Below are positions 25,776 through 33,695 of a stretch of DNA of 64,000 bases, in pieces. This DNA comes from Bdellovibrionales bacterium. GTDB lineage: Bacteria; Bdellovibrionota; Bdellovibrionia; Bdellovibrionales; Bdellovibrionaceae. The position numbers and the translations under genes are program-made. Every line of letters begins with the position of its first letter. The stretch's first letter is position 1. The notes beneath the pieces are model-generated. The model did not search any database and was not told the DNA's origin. It was given only the letters and a program-made list of their open reading frames with translations. Where the stretch lies: assembly GCA_005793345.1 (NCBI GenBank), contig SXSU01000016.1:34035-98034 (forward strand). The letters run 5' to 3'.

Positions 25776-26020
25776 TCTAATGAATAGGTAGTTGTAGAGT
25801 CTATATTAATAAAAATCGAAGTATTTATCTTTTTCTTGATTCCATAGTCCGAATTCAAAATTCTAAAATCTAAACTTACAGTTCAAAATTCTACAGATAA
25901 GCAAAAAATAAATTAAATAATTAAATGAAATAGCTGCTTGTGTTATTCAACTAAAACATTAGTTGACAACAACTAATGTTTTAGTTGAATCTTGGGTATA
26001 AGATATATTTTGGAGCAAAA
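25776..26020. other. intergenic region before the BlaI-type gene
   Basis: AT-rich sequence between repeat copy 4 and the repressor gene. Its one clear feature is the 44-base double palindrome at 25946-25989. Confidence 0.5.
25946..25989 (+). promoter_or_regulatory. double palindromic operator of the BlaI-type repressor
   Basis: TTCAACTAAAACATTAGTTG, four bases, then its exact complement: perfect 20-base arms. Each arm is itself an inverted repeat of CAACTAA/TTAGTTG (25948-25965 and 25970-25987), giving four half-sites in two adjacent 18-base operators centred 22 bases apart, about two helical turns. BlaI/MecI repressors bind such palindromes as dimers. A TTGACA (25963-25968) lies in the centre. 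TATAAG at 25997 is a possible -10, though the spacing between those two is not standard. It lies 31 bases before the repressor ATG, so autoregulation of the two-gene operon is the likely role. Confidence 0.8.
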
Positions 26021-26416
26021 ATGAAAAAAATTAAAGAAGTAAATAATAAATTACTCACAGAAGTTGAACTTGAATTAATGAATATTTTGTGGAGCCTTGG
26101 AGAGGCTTCGGTCGCAGAGGTCATTGAACAACTCCCTAAAAATAGAGATCTGGCTTATACATCAGTTTCTACAATTTTAAGAATTTTAGAACAAAAAGAT
26201 ATTCTTAAGGTTCGCAAAGAAGGAAGAGGTCATATATATATTCCTGTCCTCTTAAAGTCAGACTATGAAGCAAAAACAGTAAAACATATTGTTGATAAAG
26301 TTTTTAATGGCACTCCTATAGCATTAGTAAAGCAGTTATTTTCTCAGGTGGATGTTAATGAAGATGATATAGATCAACTCAAAAAACTTGTAAAGCAATT
26401 GGGAGCTAAGAAGTGA
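26021..26416 (+). CDS. BlaI/MecI/CopY-family repressor
   Basis: A 131-residue winged-helix repressor. Family sequence is clear: LTEVELELMNILWSLGEASV, then EVIEQL, the recognition segment AYTSVSTILRILEQKDIL, and GRGHIYIPV in the wing. The C-terminal dimerisation helices follow (KHIVDKVFNGTPIALVKQLF). In classic systems this protein represses until the BlaR1-type peptidase leads to its cleavage between dimerisation helices. I chose the ATG at 26021, preceded by TGGAGC; an upstream in-frame start at 25985 lies inside the operator. The stop overlaps the GTG start of the M56 peptidase gene by four bases, so the two are made together. Confidence 0.93.
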   Translation: MKKIKEVNNKLLTEVELELMNILWSLGEASVAEVIEQLPKNRDLAYTSVSTILRILEQKDILKVRKEGRGHIYIPVLLKSDYEAKTVKHIVDKVFNGTPIALVKQLFSQVDVNEDDIDQLKKLVKQLGAKK

Positions 26417-27999
26417 TATTGGTTTTAAATGTTTTTTTACTAGTGGGTTATTTGTTTATACTCATTTTAAATAAGTTTAATTACAAATTTAATTTCAAAG
26501 TAAAATTTAAAACTCAATTAGAAATAAATTATTATATTTTTATCGTTATGATTATATTAAGTATAATCAGTTTAACAAATTATTTTAAAATTGAAGAAAA
26601 TATTTTTATTCCAACTGCAAAAGTTTGGTCGTCATCATCAATTAAAAACTTTTATGAAAATTACAATGCAAATGAAAAAAATGGAGTTATCAACTTAAAT
26701 TTAGCTAATAAAGAGTTTAATTTAGATTCGACAATTTTAAATCATATTAATTTATTTATTTTTGGTTTAGGGGTTAGTTTTGTATTATTTCAACTTTTTA
26801 AAGAGCTTCGGTATTTAACTCAGTTAAAAAGGCAATCTGTTTTAATTCGAAAATTAAGGAGGGTGAGAATTTATGCAAGTGATTTTACAGAAATTCCTCT
26901 CTCTTATTCTCTAACCAAAGCAAATATTATTATTCCAATGAATCTTATTAATAATATATCAGATTACAAAATTTCAGTTTTACATGAGATTCAACATCAT
27001 AGGCAAAATGATACATATTGGTCTTATGTATTTCTTTTGATTAAAATATTTTGTTTTTTAAATCCATTTTATTATTTTTGGATAAATTATATTAATGAAT
27101 TACAAGAATTTGCCTGCGATGAAGCTTTAATTGGGCAAAAAAAAGTTTCATCACACAACTATGCAAGTTGTTTAATACGGCTTGCTGAAACCGTGATTGG
27201 AGAAAATAAAAAAACAGTCTGCGCATCTGGATTTTCGTTTTCTAATGATCGCAAATTAATAGTAAGGAGAATTGAAAATATGTTTGATACTAACAAAAAA
27301 CAAAACAGACATTATAAATTTATATGCTGTACGTTCTTAACAATTGCGCTAGGAGTGAGCGCTATTGCATCTAAAAGTGTAATTCAAGATCGTCGAATTA
27401 CAAAAAAAGAAGCTCTTGAAATGTTGAGCACTACTCAAAAGAATACTGATTTCCCAGTTGTGGTAAATGATCTGGTATTGAAAGAACTAAATAGGTATAT
27501 TGGAACTCCTGAAGGGCGTGAGTTTACTAAAACATCCCTTCAAAGAATGAATCAATATAAAGAAATGATTCGTAATAAAATTAGTTCATATAGAGTTCCA
27601 GAAGAAATTTTAGCAGTTCCTTTTATTGAATCAGGATATCGAAATTTACCTCAAAGCCAAAATAAGTCTTGGGGAGCAGGTTTATGGATGTTTATTGAAA
27701 AAACGGCTCGTAATTATGGCTTGAGAGTCGATTTAGAAGTCGATGAAAGATTAAATCCAGAAATTTTAACAGATGCAGCGATGAGATATTTGACTTCTAA
27801 TTATTTTCGATTCAAAGATTGGAACCTAGCTTTAATAGCCTACAACATAGGTGAAAGTAATTTACAAAAAGGAATTGATAACCTTAAAACGAGAGATCCT
27901 TGGTTGTTATCACGAAATGGTTTTCAAGGTGATCAATACCTTGCAAGATTTATGGCCGCTGTTTTAATTTTAAATAATCAAGATGTTGTTTTAGATTAA
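26413..27999 (+). CDS. BlaR1-like M56 peptidase fused to an exported lytic transglycosylase domain
   Basis: A 528-residue membrane protein starting with GTG inside the repressor's stop. Hydrophobic segments lie near residues 1-20, 35-55, 110-130, 200-220 and 300-320. The cytoplasmic M56 zinc peptidase shows VLHEIQHHRQND (HExxH) and NELQEFACDEALIG with the third ligand Glu. After the last membrane segment, residues about 395-510 form a family-1 lytic transglycosylase (MltD-like). Catalytic Glu is in LAVPFIESGYRN, followed by SWGAGLWMFIEKTARNYGL and NLALIAYNIGES. Known BlaR1/MecR1 proteins carry a penicillin-binding sensor there instead. I infer a sensor or enzyme acting on peptidoglycan outside the inner membrane and signalling inward to the repressor. 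Confidence 0.9.
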   Translation: MILVLNVFLLVGYLFILILNKFNYKFNFKVKFKTQLEINYYIFIVMIILSIISLTNYFKIEENIFIPTAKVWSSSSIKNFYENYNANEKNGVINLNLANKEFNLDSTILNHINLFIFGLGVSFVLFQLFKELRYLTQLKRQSVLIRKLRRVRIYASDFTEIPLSYSLTKANIIIPMNLINNISDYKISVLHEIQHHRQNDTYWSYVFLLIKIFCFLNPFYYFWINYINELQEFACDEALIGQKKVSSHNYASCLIRLAETVIGENKKTVCASGFSFSNDRKLIVRRIENMFDTNKKQNRHYKFICCTFLTIALGVSAIASKSVIQDRRITKKEALEMLSTTQKNTDFPVVVNDLVLKELNRYIGTPEGREFTKTSLQRMNQYKEMIRNKISSYRVPEEILAVPFIESGYRNLPQSQNKSWGAGLWMFIEKTARNYGLRVDLEVDERLNPEILTDAAMRYLTSNYFRFKDWNLALIAYNIGESNLQKGIDNLKTRDPWLLSRNGFQGDQYLARFMAAVLILNNQDVVLD

Positions 28000-28007
28000 T
28001 TTAATTT

Positions 28008-28047
28008 GCCTGGTATTAGAAGATAGAATTCTTATATCAGGCTTTTT
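28008..28047. terminator. bidirectional hairpin terminator
   Basis: GCCTG and CAGGC pair at the base, with AGAA/TTCT inside, followed by TTTTT on the plus strand. It lies between the convergent M56-transglycosylase and hemolysin III genes and probably ends both. Confidence 0.65.
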
Positions 28048-28063
28048 ATAAGTTTTAAAATAT

Positions 28064-28687
28064 TTAAGGTCGAATAAGATAAAGTAGTATACAAAGATAC
28101 TGACAAAAACTCCCACCCATAACAAACATATGCCATACGCCGTGAAAGTGTTTTATTTTAGAATCAAATAAATAAAATATTATTCCACCCGTATATAAAA
28201 TTCCACCAAGTGTTAACCAAAACAATCCGCCAAATGGAATTACCATTGCTAAAGGTTTAAGTGCAAATACGATCATCCAACCCATCAACACATAAATAAC
28301 CAAAGAAGGCCATCGAGTATGTTTTGCCAAAGTTAATTCGTATATAATTCCTATTAAAGCTAATGACCAATTTGCAATTAATAAGGACCAGCCCCAGTTT
28401 TCTCTTAAGGTGATTAAACAAAAAGGTGTATAAGTGCCAGCAATTAACAGATATATTGCGATATGATCTAATTTTTGAAATATTTGTTTAGGCTTACCTT
28501 GTAATGAATGATAAAGCGTTGACATTGTATACAGTAAAATCATTGCTGCACCATAAATACTTGCACTTACAATTTTCCAGACGTCTCCAAATAAACTTGC
28601 TTTTGTAATTAAGATTGAAGCGCCTGCAACAGAAATTACAGCTCCAATAAGATGAGTTATGCTATTTAATTTTTCGCCCTTATACAT
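28064..28687 (-). CDS. hemolysin III family (PAQR-like) membrane protein
   Basis: A 207-residue protein with seven hydrophobic segments. Family motifs are present: NSITHLIGAVISVAG at the N-terminus with the conserved His, STLYHSL, FQKLDHIAIYLLIAGTYTPF, and FDSKIKHFHGVWHMFVMGGS with the C-terminal histidines. In PAQR-type proteins these histidines and the Asp bind zinc. The family includes eukaryotic adiponectin receptors with ceramidase activity. The bacterial members' role is unsettled, so the name hemolysin should not be taken literally. An AAGGA ribosome site precedes the start. Confidence 0.92.
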   Translation of the reverse strand: MYKGEKLNSITHLIGAVISVAGASILITKASLFGDVWKIVSASIYGAAMILLYTMSTLYHSLQGKPKQIFQKLDHIAIYLLIAGTYTPFCLITLRENWGWSLLIANWSLALIGIIYELTLAKHTRWPSLVIYVLMGWMIVFALKPLAMVIPFGGLFWLTLGGILYTGGIIFYLFDSKIKHFHGVWHMFVMGGSFCQYLCILLYLIRP

Positions 28688-29001
28688 TTGCCACGTCCTT
28701 ATTTTTTATCTGCCATGAAGCACACACCAGTAGGATAGCACATTATAGTATGAGATTACGACTGTTATTTGTTGTTTATTGATACATTCGATCTAGTTTA
28801 ACATAATTATTCAATTCGAGACGTTGATATAGTTTTTAATATTCTTATTTGAGTAGCCAAGTAATTTTAACACCTTTGATGTGATATGAAATTTTCTTTA
28901 ATTTTTTTAATAGATAATACGTAAGATTTGAACTGTTTCAAATTAATACGTGGACTGGAAATCCTCACCAGGAGCTGGTAAAATAGTAGTTGGGGGAGCC
29001 A
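28688..29001. other. intergenic region between divergent genes
   Basis: About 310 bases, AT-rich, presumably holding the divergent promoters of the hemolysin III and SDR genes. A small palindrome (ACCAGGAGCTGGT, about 28969) lies close to the SDR start. Nothing else is recognisable. Confidence 0.45.
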
Positions 29002-29958
29002 ATGAATATTCAAAATACTAATCATCAAAATCGAAATTTTCGACCGGTGATTTTACTTACGGGCGCATCTTCTGGAATTGGTTTAGCAATTGCGAGGGAC
29101 TTATTTACACTAAGTGAATACAGAGTTGTAATTACTGCTCGTGAAAATTCAATCAATCAATTAGCTAATGAATTTAATGAAACAGAAAGATTTTGGCTAC
29201 GTACTCTTGATGTCACAGATAATAATCAAAGAAAATTATTAATAGATGAAATTAATTCTAAGTGGGGAGGGGTAGATATTTTAATTAATAATGCAGGGAT
29301 ATCATACCGAGCAGTGCTTGAACATATGAATGAAGATGATGAAAACTATCAAATGGCGACTAATTATTTTGGTCCAGTAGCACTCATGCGCGAAGTATTT
29401 CCCTTGATGCGTGAAAAAGGTAGGGGAAAAATTATTAACATTTCATCTGTAAGTGGAATGCTTGCTATGCCCACAATGTCATCCTATACAGCTTCTAAGT
29501 ATGCGTTAGAAGGAGCTAGTGAAGCATTGTGGTATGAAGCTCGCCCACTGGGGATTGACGTTGTATTATTGCAACCAGGTTTTATACGTAGTGATTCTTT
29601 TAAAAAAGTTTATCACACTGATAAATCCCGCCCTGAAAAAAGTTTCATTGGTCCGTACAGTGATTATTATGCGAATATGATTCCATTTGTTGAAAAACTT
29701 ATGAGCTGGTCATTTGTAACTCCTGAAAGAATGTCAAAGTTGGTGTTAAAAGTTATTCGCTGGCAAAGACCACCCTTAAGAATTTCTGCAACTCCAGATG
29801 CATTTATATTTGGTATTTTGAGGCGAATAATACCACGTCGATGGTTTCAACCTTTTTTGTTTATTTGCTTACCAAAAGCCAATCAATGGGCTAAGTCTTA
29901 TACTAAAAAGCGAAAAACTTTTTTTAATAGATTTTTAAAAATGAAATTAAAATTTTAA
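29002..29958 (+). CDS. short-chain dehydrogenase/reductase
   Basis: A 318-residue NAD(P)-dependent oxidoreductase with a Rossmann fold. The cofactor motif is LLTGASSGIGLAIAR, followed by ILINNAGISY (NNAG), the catalytic serine in IINISSVSGM, and the YxxxK pair in SYTASKYALEGASEAL. The C-terminal 70 residues (ISATPDAFIFGILRRIIPRR) are longer than in classical family members and basic, suggesting membrane association. The substrate is unknown. The start is the ATG at 29002, preceded by GGGGGAG; a TTG four codons earlier is less likely. The stop lies inside a terminator hairpin shared with the convergent rsgA gene. Confidence 0.9.
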   Translation: MNIQNTNHQNRNFRPVILLTGASSGIGLAIARDLFTLSEYRVVITARENSINQLANEFNETERFWLRTLDVTDNNQRKLLIDEINSKWGGVDILINNAGISYRAVLEHMNEDDENYQMATNYFGPVALMREVFPLMREKGRGKIINISSVSGMLAMPTMSSYTASKYALEGASEALWYEARPLGIDVVLLQPGFIRSDSFKKVYHTDKSRPEKSFIGPYSDYYANMIPFVEKLMSWSFVTPERMSKLVLKVIRWQRPPLRISATPDAFIFGILRRIIPRRWFQPFLFICLPKANQWAKSYTKKRKTFFNRFLKMKLKF

Positions 29959-29969
29959 GATTTCATTTT
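29937..29969. terminator. hairpin terminator between convergent genes
   Basis: AAAATGAAAT and ATTTCATTTT form a 10-base-pair stem that spans the SDR stop codon and lies before the convergent rsgA end. The A- and U-rich stem can function in either direction. Confidence 0.6.
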
Positions 29970-29995
29970 ACTCTCCATTTATTTTTTAATTCCGC

Positions 29996-31105
29996 TTATA
30001 AATACCCTTTCTTTGAGCGACCTTTGTTTCTTGCAAATATACTTCTTTTTTTCCAAAGTTTTTTATCTTCAGCTGATAAAACCTTATCTTGTTTTCTCAT
30101 CATATGGCGAACTTCTCGTTCAAGCTTTTGATAACGCTCCCAACGCTCTTCAGAAATGATTTTTTCCGTTAATGCTTTTTTAATTGCGCAGTTTGGTTCT
30201 GTATCATGTTTACAATCACTAAAGCGACAAGTTGTAATTAATAATTCAATATCAGAAAATTGTGTTTGAATACCTTCAGCATGGTCTGACAATTGTAACT
30301 CACGCATGCCCGGCGTATCAATTACAAGACCACCAAAACGACTGACATAAAGATTTCTAGATGTTGTAGTGTGCCTTCCTTTTCCATCTGCCTCTCGGAT
30401 CTCTTTAGTCTTAATTTCAGTATGACCCATTTGACCTGTGAGAAAATTCACAAGTGTTGATTTTCCGACCCCTGACGAGCCTATGAAGATTGTTGTTTTT
30501 CCTGATTTTAAATAATCAGAGAAAAAACTTGCCGATTCAAATTCATTTTTAGAAATTGCATAAGTTTGTACACCTGGAAACTCCAATTGAACTTGCGCAA
30601 TCACACTTTCAATTTTAACCGAACAAATATCAACTTTGGTTAAGAGTATTACTGGAACGGCGCCAGAATCCCAAGCAACAGTAAGATATCTTTCTATTCG
30701 TCTAAAATTAAGATCTTCATTTACTGATGTAGTTATAAAAATATAATCAACATTAGTAGATAAAATTTGCATATCAGAACTTGAACCTACTTGCTTTCTA
30801 TAAATAATACTTTTTCGAGGACAAATTTTATGAATAACACCACGGTTTGAATTATCATCAACTTCAACCATTACCCAATCTCCAACAGCTGGATAATCGG
30901 CCCTCGATGATGCTGAAAATTGTAATTTACCACTTATGGTGGCCCATAAATTTTTTTCTAAACCCAATTGTAAACGATATAGGTTTCTTTCCTCACAAAT
31001 TACACGGGCAGGGACTAGAGATTTAAGGTCTTGAATAGAATTTTGTTCATTATAAAAACTATTCCAACCAAAAAGATTTAAAAATTCCTTTTCGGAACTA
31101 TACAT
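29996..31105 (-). CDS. rsgA: ribosome small subunit-dependent GTPase A
   Basis: A circularly permuted GTPase that helps late 30S subunit maturation. The 369-residue protein has an N-terminal OB fold (to about residue 105), then the GTPase motifs in permuted order: G4 as LTKVDIC, G1 as GSSGVGKSTLVNFL, and G3 as VIDTPGMREL. A C-terminal zinc-binding region follows: CRFSDCKHDTEPNC, with three Cys and one His as in E. coli RsgA. Length is in the family range. An AAGGAG site lies before the ATG. A 14-codon open frame with a perfect ribosome site sits 77 bases upstream in the presumed leader. Confidence 0.94.
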   Translation of the reverse strand: MYSSEKEFLNLFGWNSFYNEQNSIQDLKSLVPARVICEERNLYRLQLGLEKNLWATISGKLQFSASSRADYPAVGDWVMVEVDDNSNRGVIHKICPRKSIIYRKQVGSSSDMQILSTNVDYIFITTSVNEDLNFRRIERYLTVAWDSGAVPVILLTKVDICSVKIESVIAQVQLEFPGVQTYAISKNEFESASFFSDYLKSGKTTIFIGSSGVGKSTLVNFLTGQMGHTEIKTKEIREADGKGRHTTTSRNLYVSRFGGLVIDTPGMRELQLSDHAEGIQTQFSDIELLITTCRFSDCKHDTEPNCAIKKALTEKIISEERWERYQKLEREVRHMMRKQDKVLSAEDKKLWKKRSIFARNKGRSKKGYL

Positions 31106-31181
31106 GAAAACTCCTTAAGTTAATTATCAAAGATAAAAAATGACTTAAGAGCCTTAACTAAACTTAAAATTGATTATTTTT

Positions 31182-31226
31182 TTAGTATAAACGAAGGCCC
31201 TTGATTATTGATTTTAAATTCTTCAT
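31182..31226 (-). CDS. possible 14-codon leader peptide upstream of rsgA
   Basis: On the minus strand a full AAGGAGGTCCTT ribosome site precedes ATG at 31226 by good spacing. It opens a frame for MKNLKSIIKGLRLY and then stops. It lies in the presumed rsgA leader, 77 bases before that start. The ribosome site is stronger than that of most genes here, which suggests real translation. The peptide is basic and amphipathic and resembles no family I know. It may be a leader peptide, a small membrane-active protein or a relic. Confidence 0.4.
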   Translation of the reverse strand: MKNLKSIIKGLRLY

Positions 31227-31320
31227 AAGGACCTCCTTGATTTGAATGACAGAATTGCCATTAGAAATTCAGTTTAGTTAAATTTTTTAAACAGTCAATA
31301 GTTTTGTTGATAGTTATCTT

Positions 31321-31360
31321 AGCTGCGCTAATAGATTTAGTAAAATCTATTAGCGCAGCT
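31321..31360. promoter_or_regulatory. perfect 18-base-pair palindrome of unknown role
   Basis: AGCTGCGCTAATAGATTT, four bases (AGTA), then its exact complement. No U run follows on either strand, and there is no gene ending here, so it is not an ordinary terminator. It sits between the divergent rsgA leader and the exported-protein pseudogene and could be a protein-binding site. Confidence 0.5.
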
Positions 31361-31483
31361 AAAAATATTTTATGAATTTTATATTCAATACTCTAAGTGA
31401 TAAATTTGAACGTGTTAATCTTACATAAAAATTGTCACACAAGTGTAAATATTTTTTACAATTATTTTATAGTTGTTTTGATT

Positions 31484-31492
31484 TGGTATAAT
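31484..31492 (+). promoter_or_regulatory. extended -10 promoter
   Basis: TGGTATAAT, an extended -10 element (TGn plus a perfect TATAAT), lies 38 bases before the GTG start of the interrupted gene at 31531. No strong -35 is seen, which extended -10 promoters tolerate. Confidence 0.5.
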
Positions 31493-31530
31493 TATTGTAT
31501 GTATTTAATTTTATATTAAGAGGTGTGCTT

Positions 31531-32616
31531 GTGAAGCAATTTTTTTATATTTTAGTTATAATAATTAATATTTTTTTAAATAAAGTCCATGCAATTAATA
31601 TTTCGAAAGTTAATTGTGAATCTCAAAAATTATTTTTTCAGACTAACAAAAGCCATAGAATGAACCCAATAACTGGGTTAACAGAAATTTTAAGCGAACA
31701 ATCAAAAGTTATAATAATACTCGATTAACATGCAACACTTGAAACAGAAACTATTGGTCAAGATTTATTGCAAAGTTTAAAATTGGTACCAGATAATCTG
31801 CGTCCTGATTGTTTGTTAATCGAGAAAGATGCAAATACTGATTATAGTATTGCTCTTGAAAAGCTTTTTAAGGGTGATGATAAAGCCTTAGATAGCTTTG
31901 AGGATGAGACTAAAGTTATGCGTTGGAATAATACTATGGGTAGTTTAGTTACTTTTCTTCTGAACTTGCGAACTTTGGGAGTTAGAGCTATTCCAATCGA
32001 TCAGCAATCAACTGATGGTGATGTTCGAGAAATATTAAATACACGTGATAAAAGTATGGCCTCAAATATCAAATCACTTTATGACAAAGGTATTTGTAAA
32101 AAATCAATTTATTCAGTGGGAACACTTCATGCTCTTGACCAAGATGCTGGCAGAGATAGTAAAACAGTTGTTCACTGGTTAAAGGACTTTGGGTTTACTA
32201 CTAAAATTATTTATTTAGGAATTTCAGGAAAATTATCCTCTTATAATCCTATGGGTATTTCTAAATTTCCAAATCAAAATTCAGCATTTGGAAATGTGGT
32301 TTGGCATAAAAATAATTTTATTCAAAGAAGTGATTTGTCACCGCTTTTATGTGATAGTATTTTGGATATAGGAGCAGAGTCGTATACTTTTTTGAATAAT
32401 AAAAAAGTTAATGTTCCAATTTTATATTTTCCTGAAATTGAAAATTTTCTAGGTATGCTCGAACTAGGTTTACCATCACCAAACAAGGATGGTTTTTTTG
32501 GTCGTATGAACGACGTCGATCTTGTTTGGATTCATTCATGTAGGGAATATGAATGCCATCAGGAAAATTTGAAAACACGTGATTCACTTTTGAAAAACAA
32601 TTTTACTCTATACTAG
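31531..32616 (+). pseudogene. exported TraB/ChaN-like protein gene broken by one in-frame stop
   Basis: Two open segments lie in the same frame, separated only by TAA at 31726-31728. The GTG at 31531 has an AGAGG ribosome site and starts a signal peptide (KQFFYILVIIINIFLNKVHA). The joined sequence runs KVIIILD-stop-HATLETETIGQ and continues to 32616, about 360 codons. The stop falls where a Tiki/TraB/ChaN-type protein would have its catalytic Glu before His (compare GEH), so GAA to TAA is the simplest event. Later sequence fits the family: TRDKSMASNIKSLYDKGI and SVGTLHALDQ. Family assignment is inference from motifs. No other disruption is seen, so the loss is recent, or the C-terminal part is re-initiated. 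Confidence 0.65.
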
Positions 32617-32669
32617 AATTAATCATTATCTTGTTTGACATTTAAAATATAACTTTTTAAATTTAATTT

Positions 32670-33047
32670 GTGCAAAGTTGGAAAAATAATCAAATATTTA
32701 ATGGAATATCACTTCAAGATTCGTGGATCTTGTCTTGGTCAATCTCTGATGACTGTGTAGAATTTATTATTGATTTTAGTTTATGGCCTGATTCACCTTA
32801 TTTTGAGCCCCCTAAGAAAAATGAACATACTTGTTACAAAATTGGGAAATTGATTTTTGTAAATCCAAGTCATTTAATTGGATTAAAAAATATGGAAGAT
32901 ATAGTTTCTATAATTGGACCTGATGGTGAAAAAGACTTTGGGTCAATTGATTATTTTGAAATTGATAACGGAAATAAATTTAGAATGGGATGGGGTAAGG
33001 AAAATATTAATCTTATCGTTGACTCAATAAATGTTGTGTTTACCTGA
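32670..33047 (+). CDS. small cytoplasmic protein of unknown function
   Basis: Not recognised. A 125-residue frame starting with GTG at 32670, without a clear ribosome site. There is no signal peptide. The composition is acidic with many aromatic residues (FIIDFSLWPDSPYFEPP), and strands alternate with short loops. The size and character resemble immunity-type or SUKH-like small proteins, but there is no toxin gene beside it, so this is only a thought. It follows the broken TraB/ChaN-like gene by 53 bases. Confidence 0.55.
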   Translation: MQSWKNNQIFNGISLQDSWILSWSISDDCVEFIIDFSLWPDSPYFEPPKKNEHTCYKIGKLIFVNPSHLIGLKNMEDIVSIIGPDGEKDFGSIDYFEIDNGNKFRMGWGKENINLIVDSINVVFT

Positions 33048-33065
33048 CTTCAAATTTTTATATCG

Positions 33066-33098
33066 TATAAACTCAAACTTACGTTTGTATTCTTATAA
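33066..33098 (+). repeat. solitary hairpin element C
   Basis: TATAAACTCAAAC and GTTTGTATTCTTATA, with TTACGT-like centre, match the C part of the compound repeats at 15046 and 25629. It is separated from A and B here and lies just after the stop of the preceding gene. Confidence 0.65.
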
Positions 33099-33198
33099 TA
33101 ATTTTTTTAAATTGCTTAATTCCGCTGTTGTTTGCATAATAATATTATTTTGGTTTTAAAAAATTAATAATTTCTAAATTTTAGGAAAACATATCAAT

Positions 33199-33678
33199 AT
33201 GTTAAAAGTCTATCCTTGTATTTGGTCCAATGATAAAGCTGCAGAAATGGCTAAATTCTACAAATCAATTTTTAAAGGAACAAAGATTGGTAAGACCTCT
33301 TATTGGGGTAGTAATCCTATGGGTGTTAAAGAGGGATCAGTACTTACGATTCATCTTACGATACTGGGTCAGAAAATTATGCTCTTGAACGGATATATTG
33401 AAAAAACATTCAACGAGTCCATTTCACTTGTAGTGCCTTGTAAAACCCAACGCGAGATTGACACTTACTGGAAGAAGTTAACAGCTGGAGGAGGCAAGCC
33501 TGTACAGTGCGGTTGGTTGATCGACAAATATGGCGTTCACTGGCAGATCGCTCCTGCTGATTTCGACAAATGGAACACCAGCAAGAATAAGAAGAAAAAA
33601 GAGGCTGTTATGCATACAATGTGGAAAATGGTGAAGTTGGACCTCAAAATGTTGAAAGAGGCATACGATCGTGCTTAA
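33199..33678 (+). CDS. PhnB-like VOC family protein
   Basis: A 159-residue protein of the PhnB/3-demethylubiquinone-9 3-methyltransferase-like branch of the vicinal oxygen chelate fold. Signature sequence includes VYPCIWSNDKAAEMAKFYKS, GSVLTIHLTILGQKIMLLNG, FNESISLVV, DTYWKKLTAGG and CGWLIDKYGVHWQIAPA. The enzymatic activity of this branch is uncertain despite the name. The second half of the gene is distinctly richer in G and C (for example GCAAGCCTGTACAGTGCGG) than its surroundings, which points to transfer from another genome. A good ribosome site and short frame right after its stop (33682-33773) seem to belong to the same foreign segment. Confidence 0.87.
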   Translation: MLKVYPCIWSNDKAAEMAKFYKSIFKGTKIGKTSYWGSNPMGVKEGSVLTIHLTILGQKIMLLNGYIEKTFNESISLVVPCKTQREIDTYWKKLTAGGGKPVQCGWLIDKYGVHWQIAPADFDKWNTSKNKKKKEAVMHTMWKMVKLDLKMLKEAYDRA

Positions 33679-33695
33679 ATAAAGGAGCTATCGCT

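Larger units (their letters stand above)
31106..31530. other. intergenic region between rsgA and the TraB/ChaN-like pseudogene
   Basis: About 425 bases holding, in order, the possible 14-codon leader frame (31182-31226), the perfect palindrome (31321-31360) and an extended -10 promoter (31484-31492). The remainder is AT-rich with nothing recognised. Confidence 0.5.

Noticed and set aside
31726..31728. Programmed readthrough or a non-standard amino acid at the in-frame TAA.
   Set aside because: TAA is not a selenocysteine or pyrrolysine codon, and no readthrough context or downstream structure is visible. A nonsense mutation is simpler.
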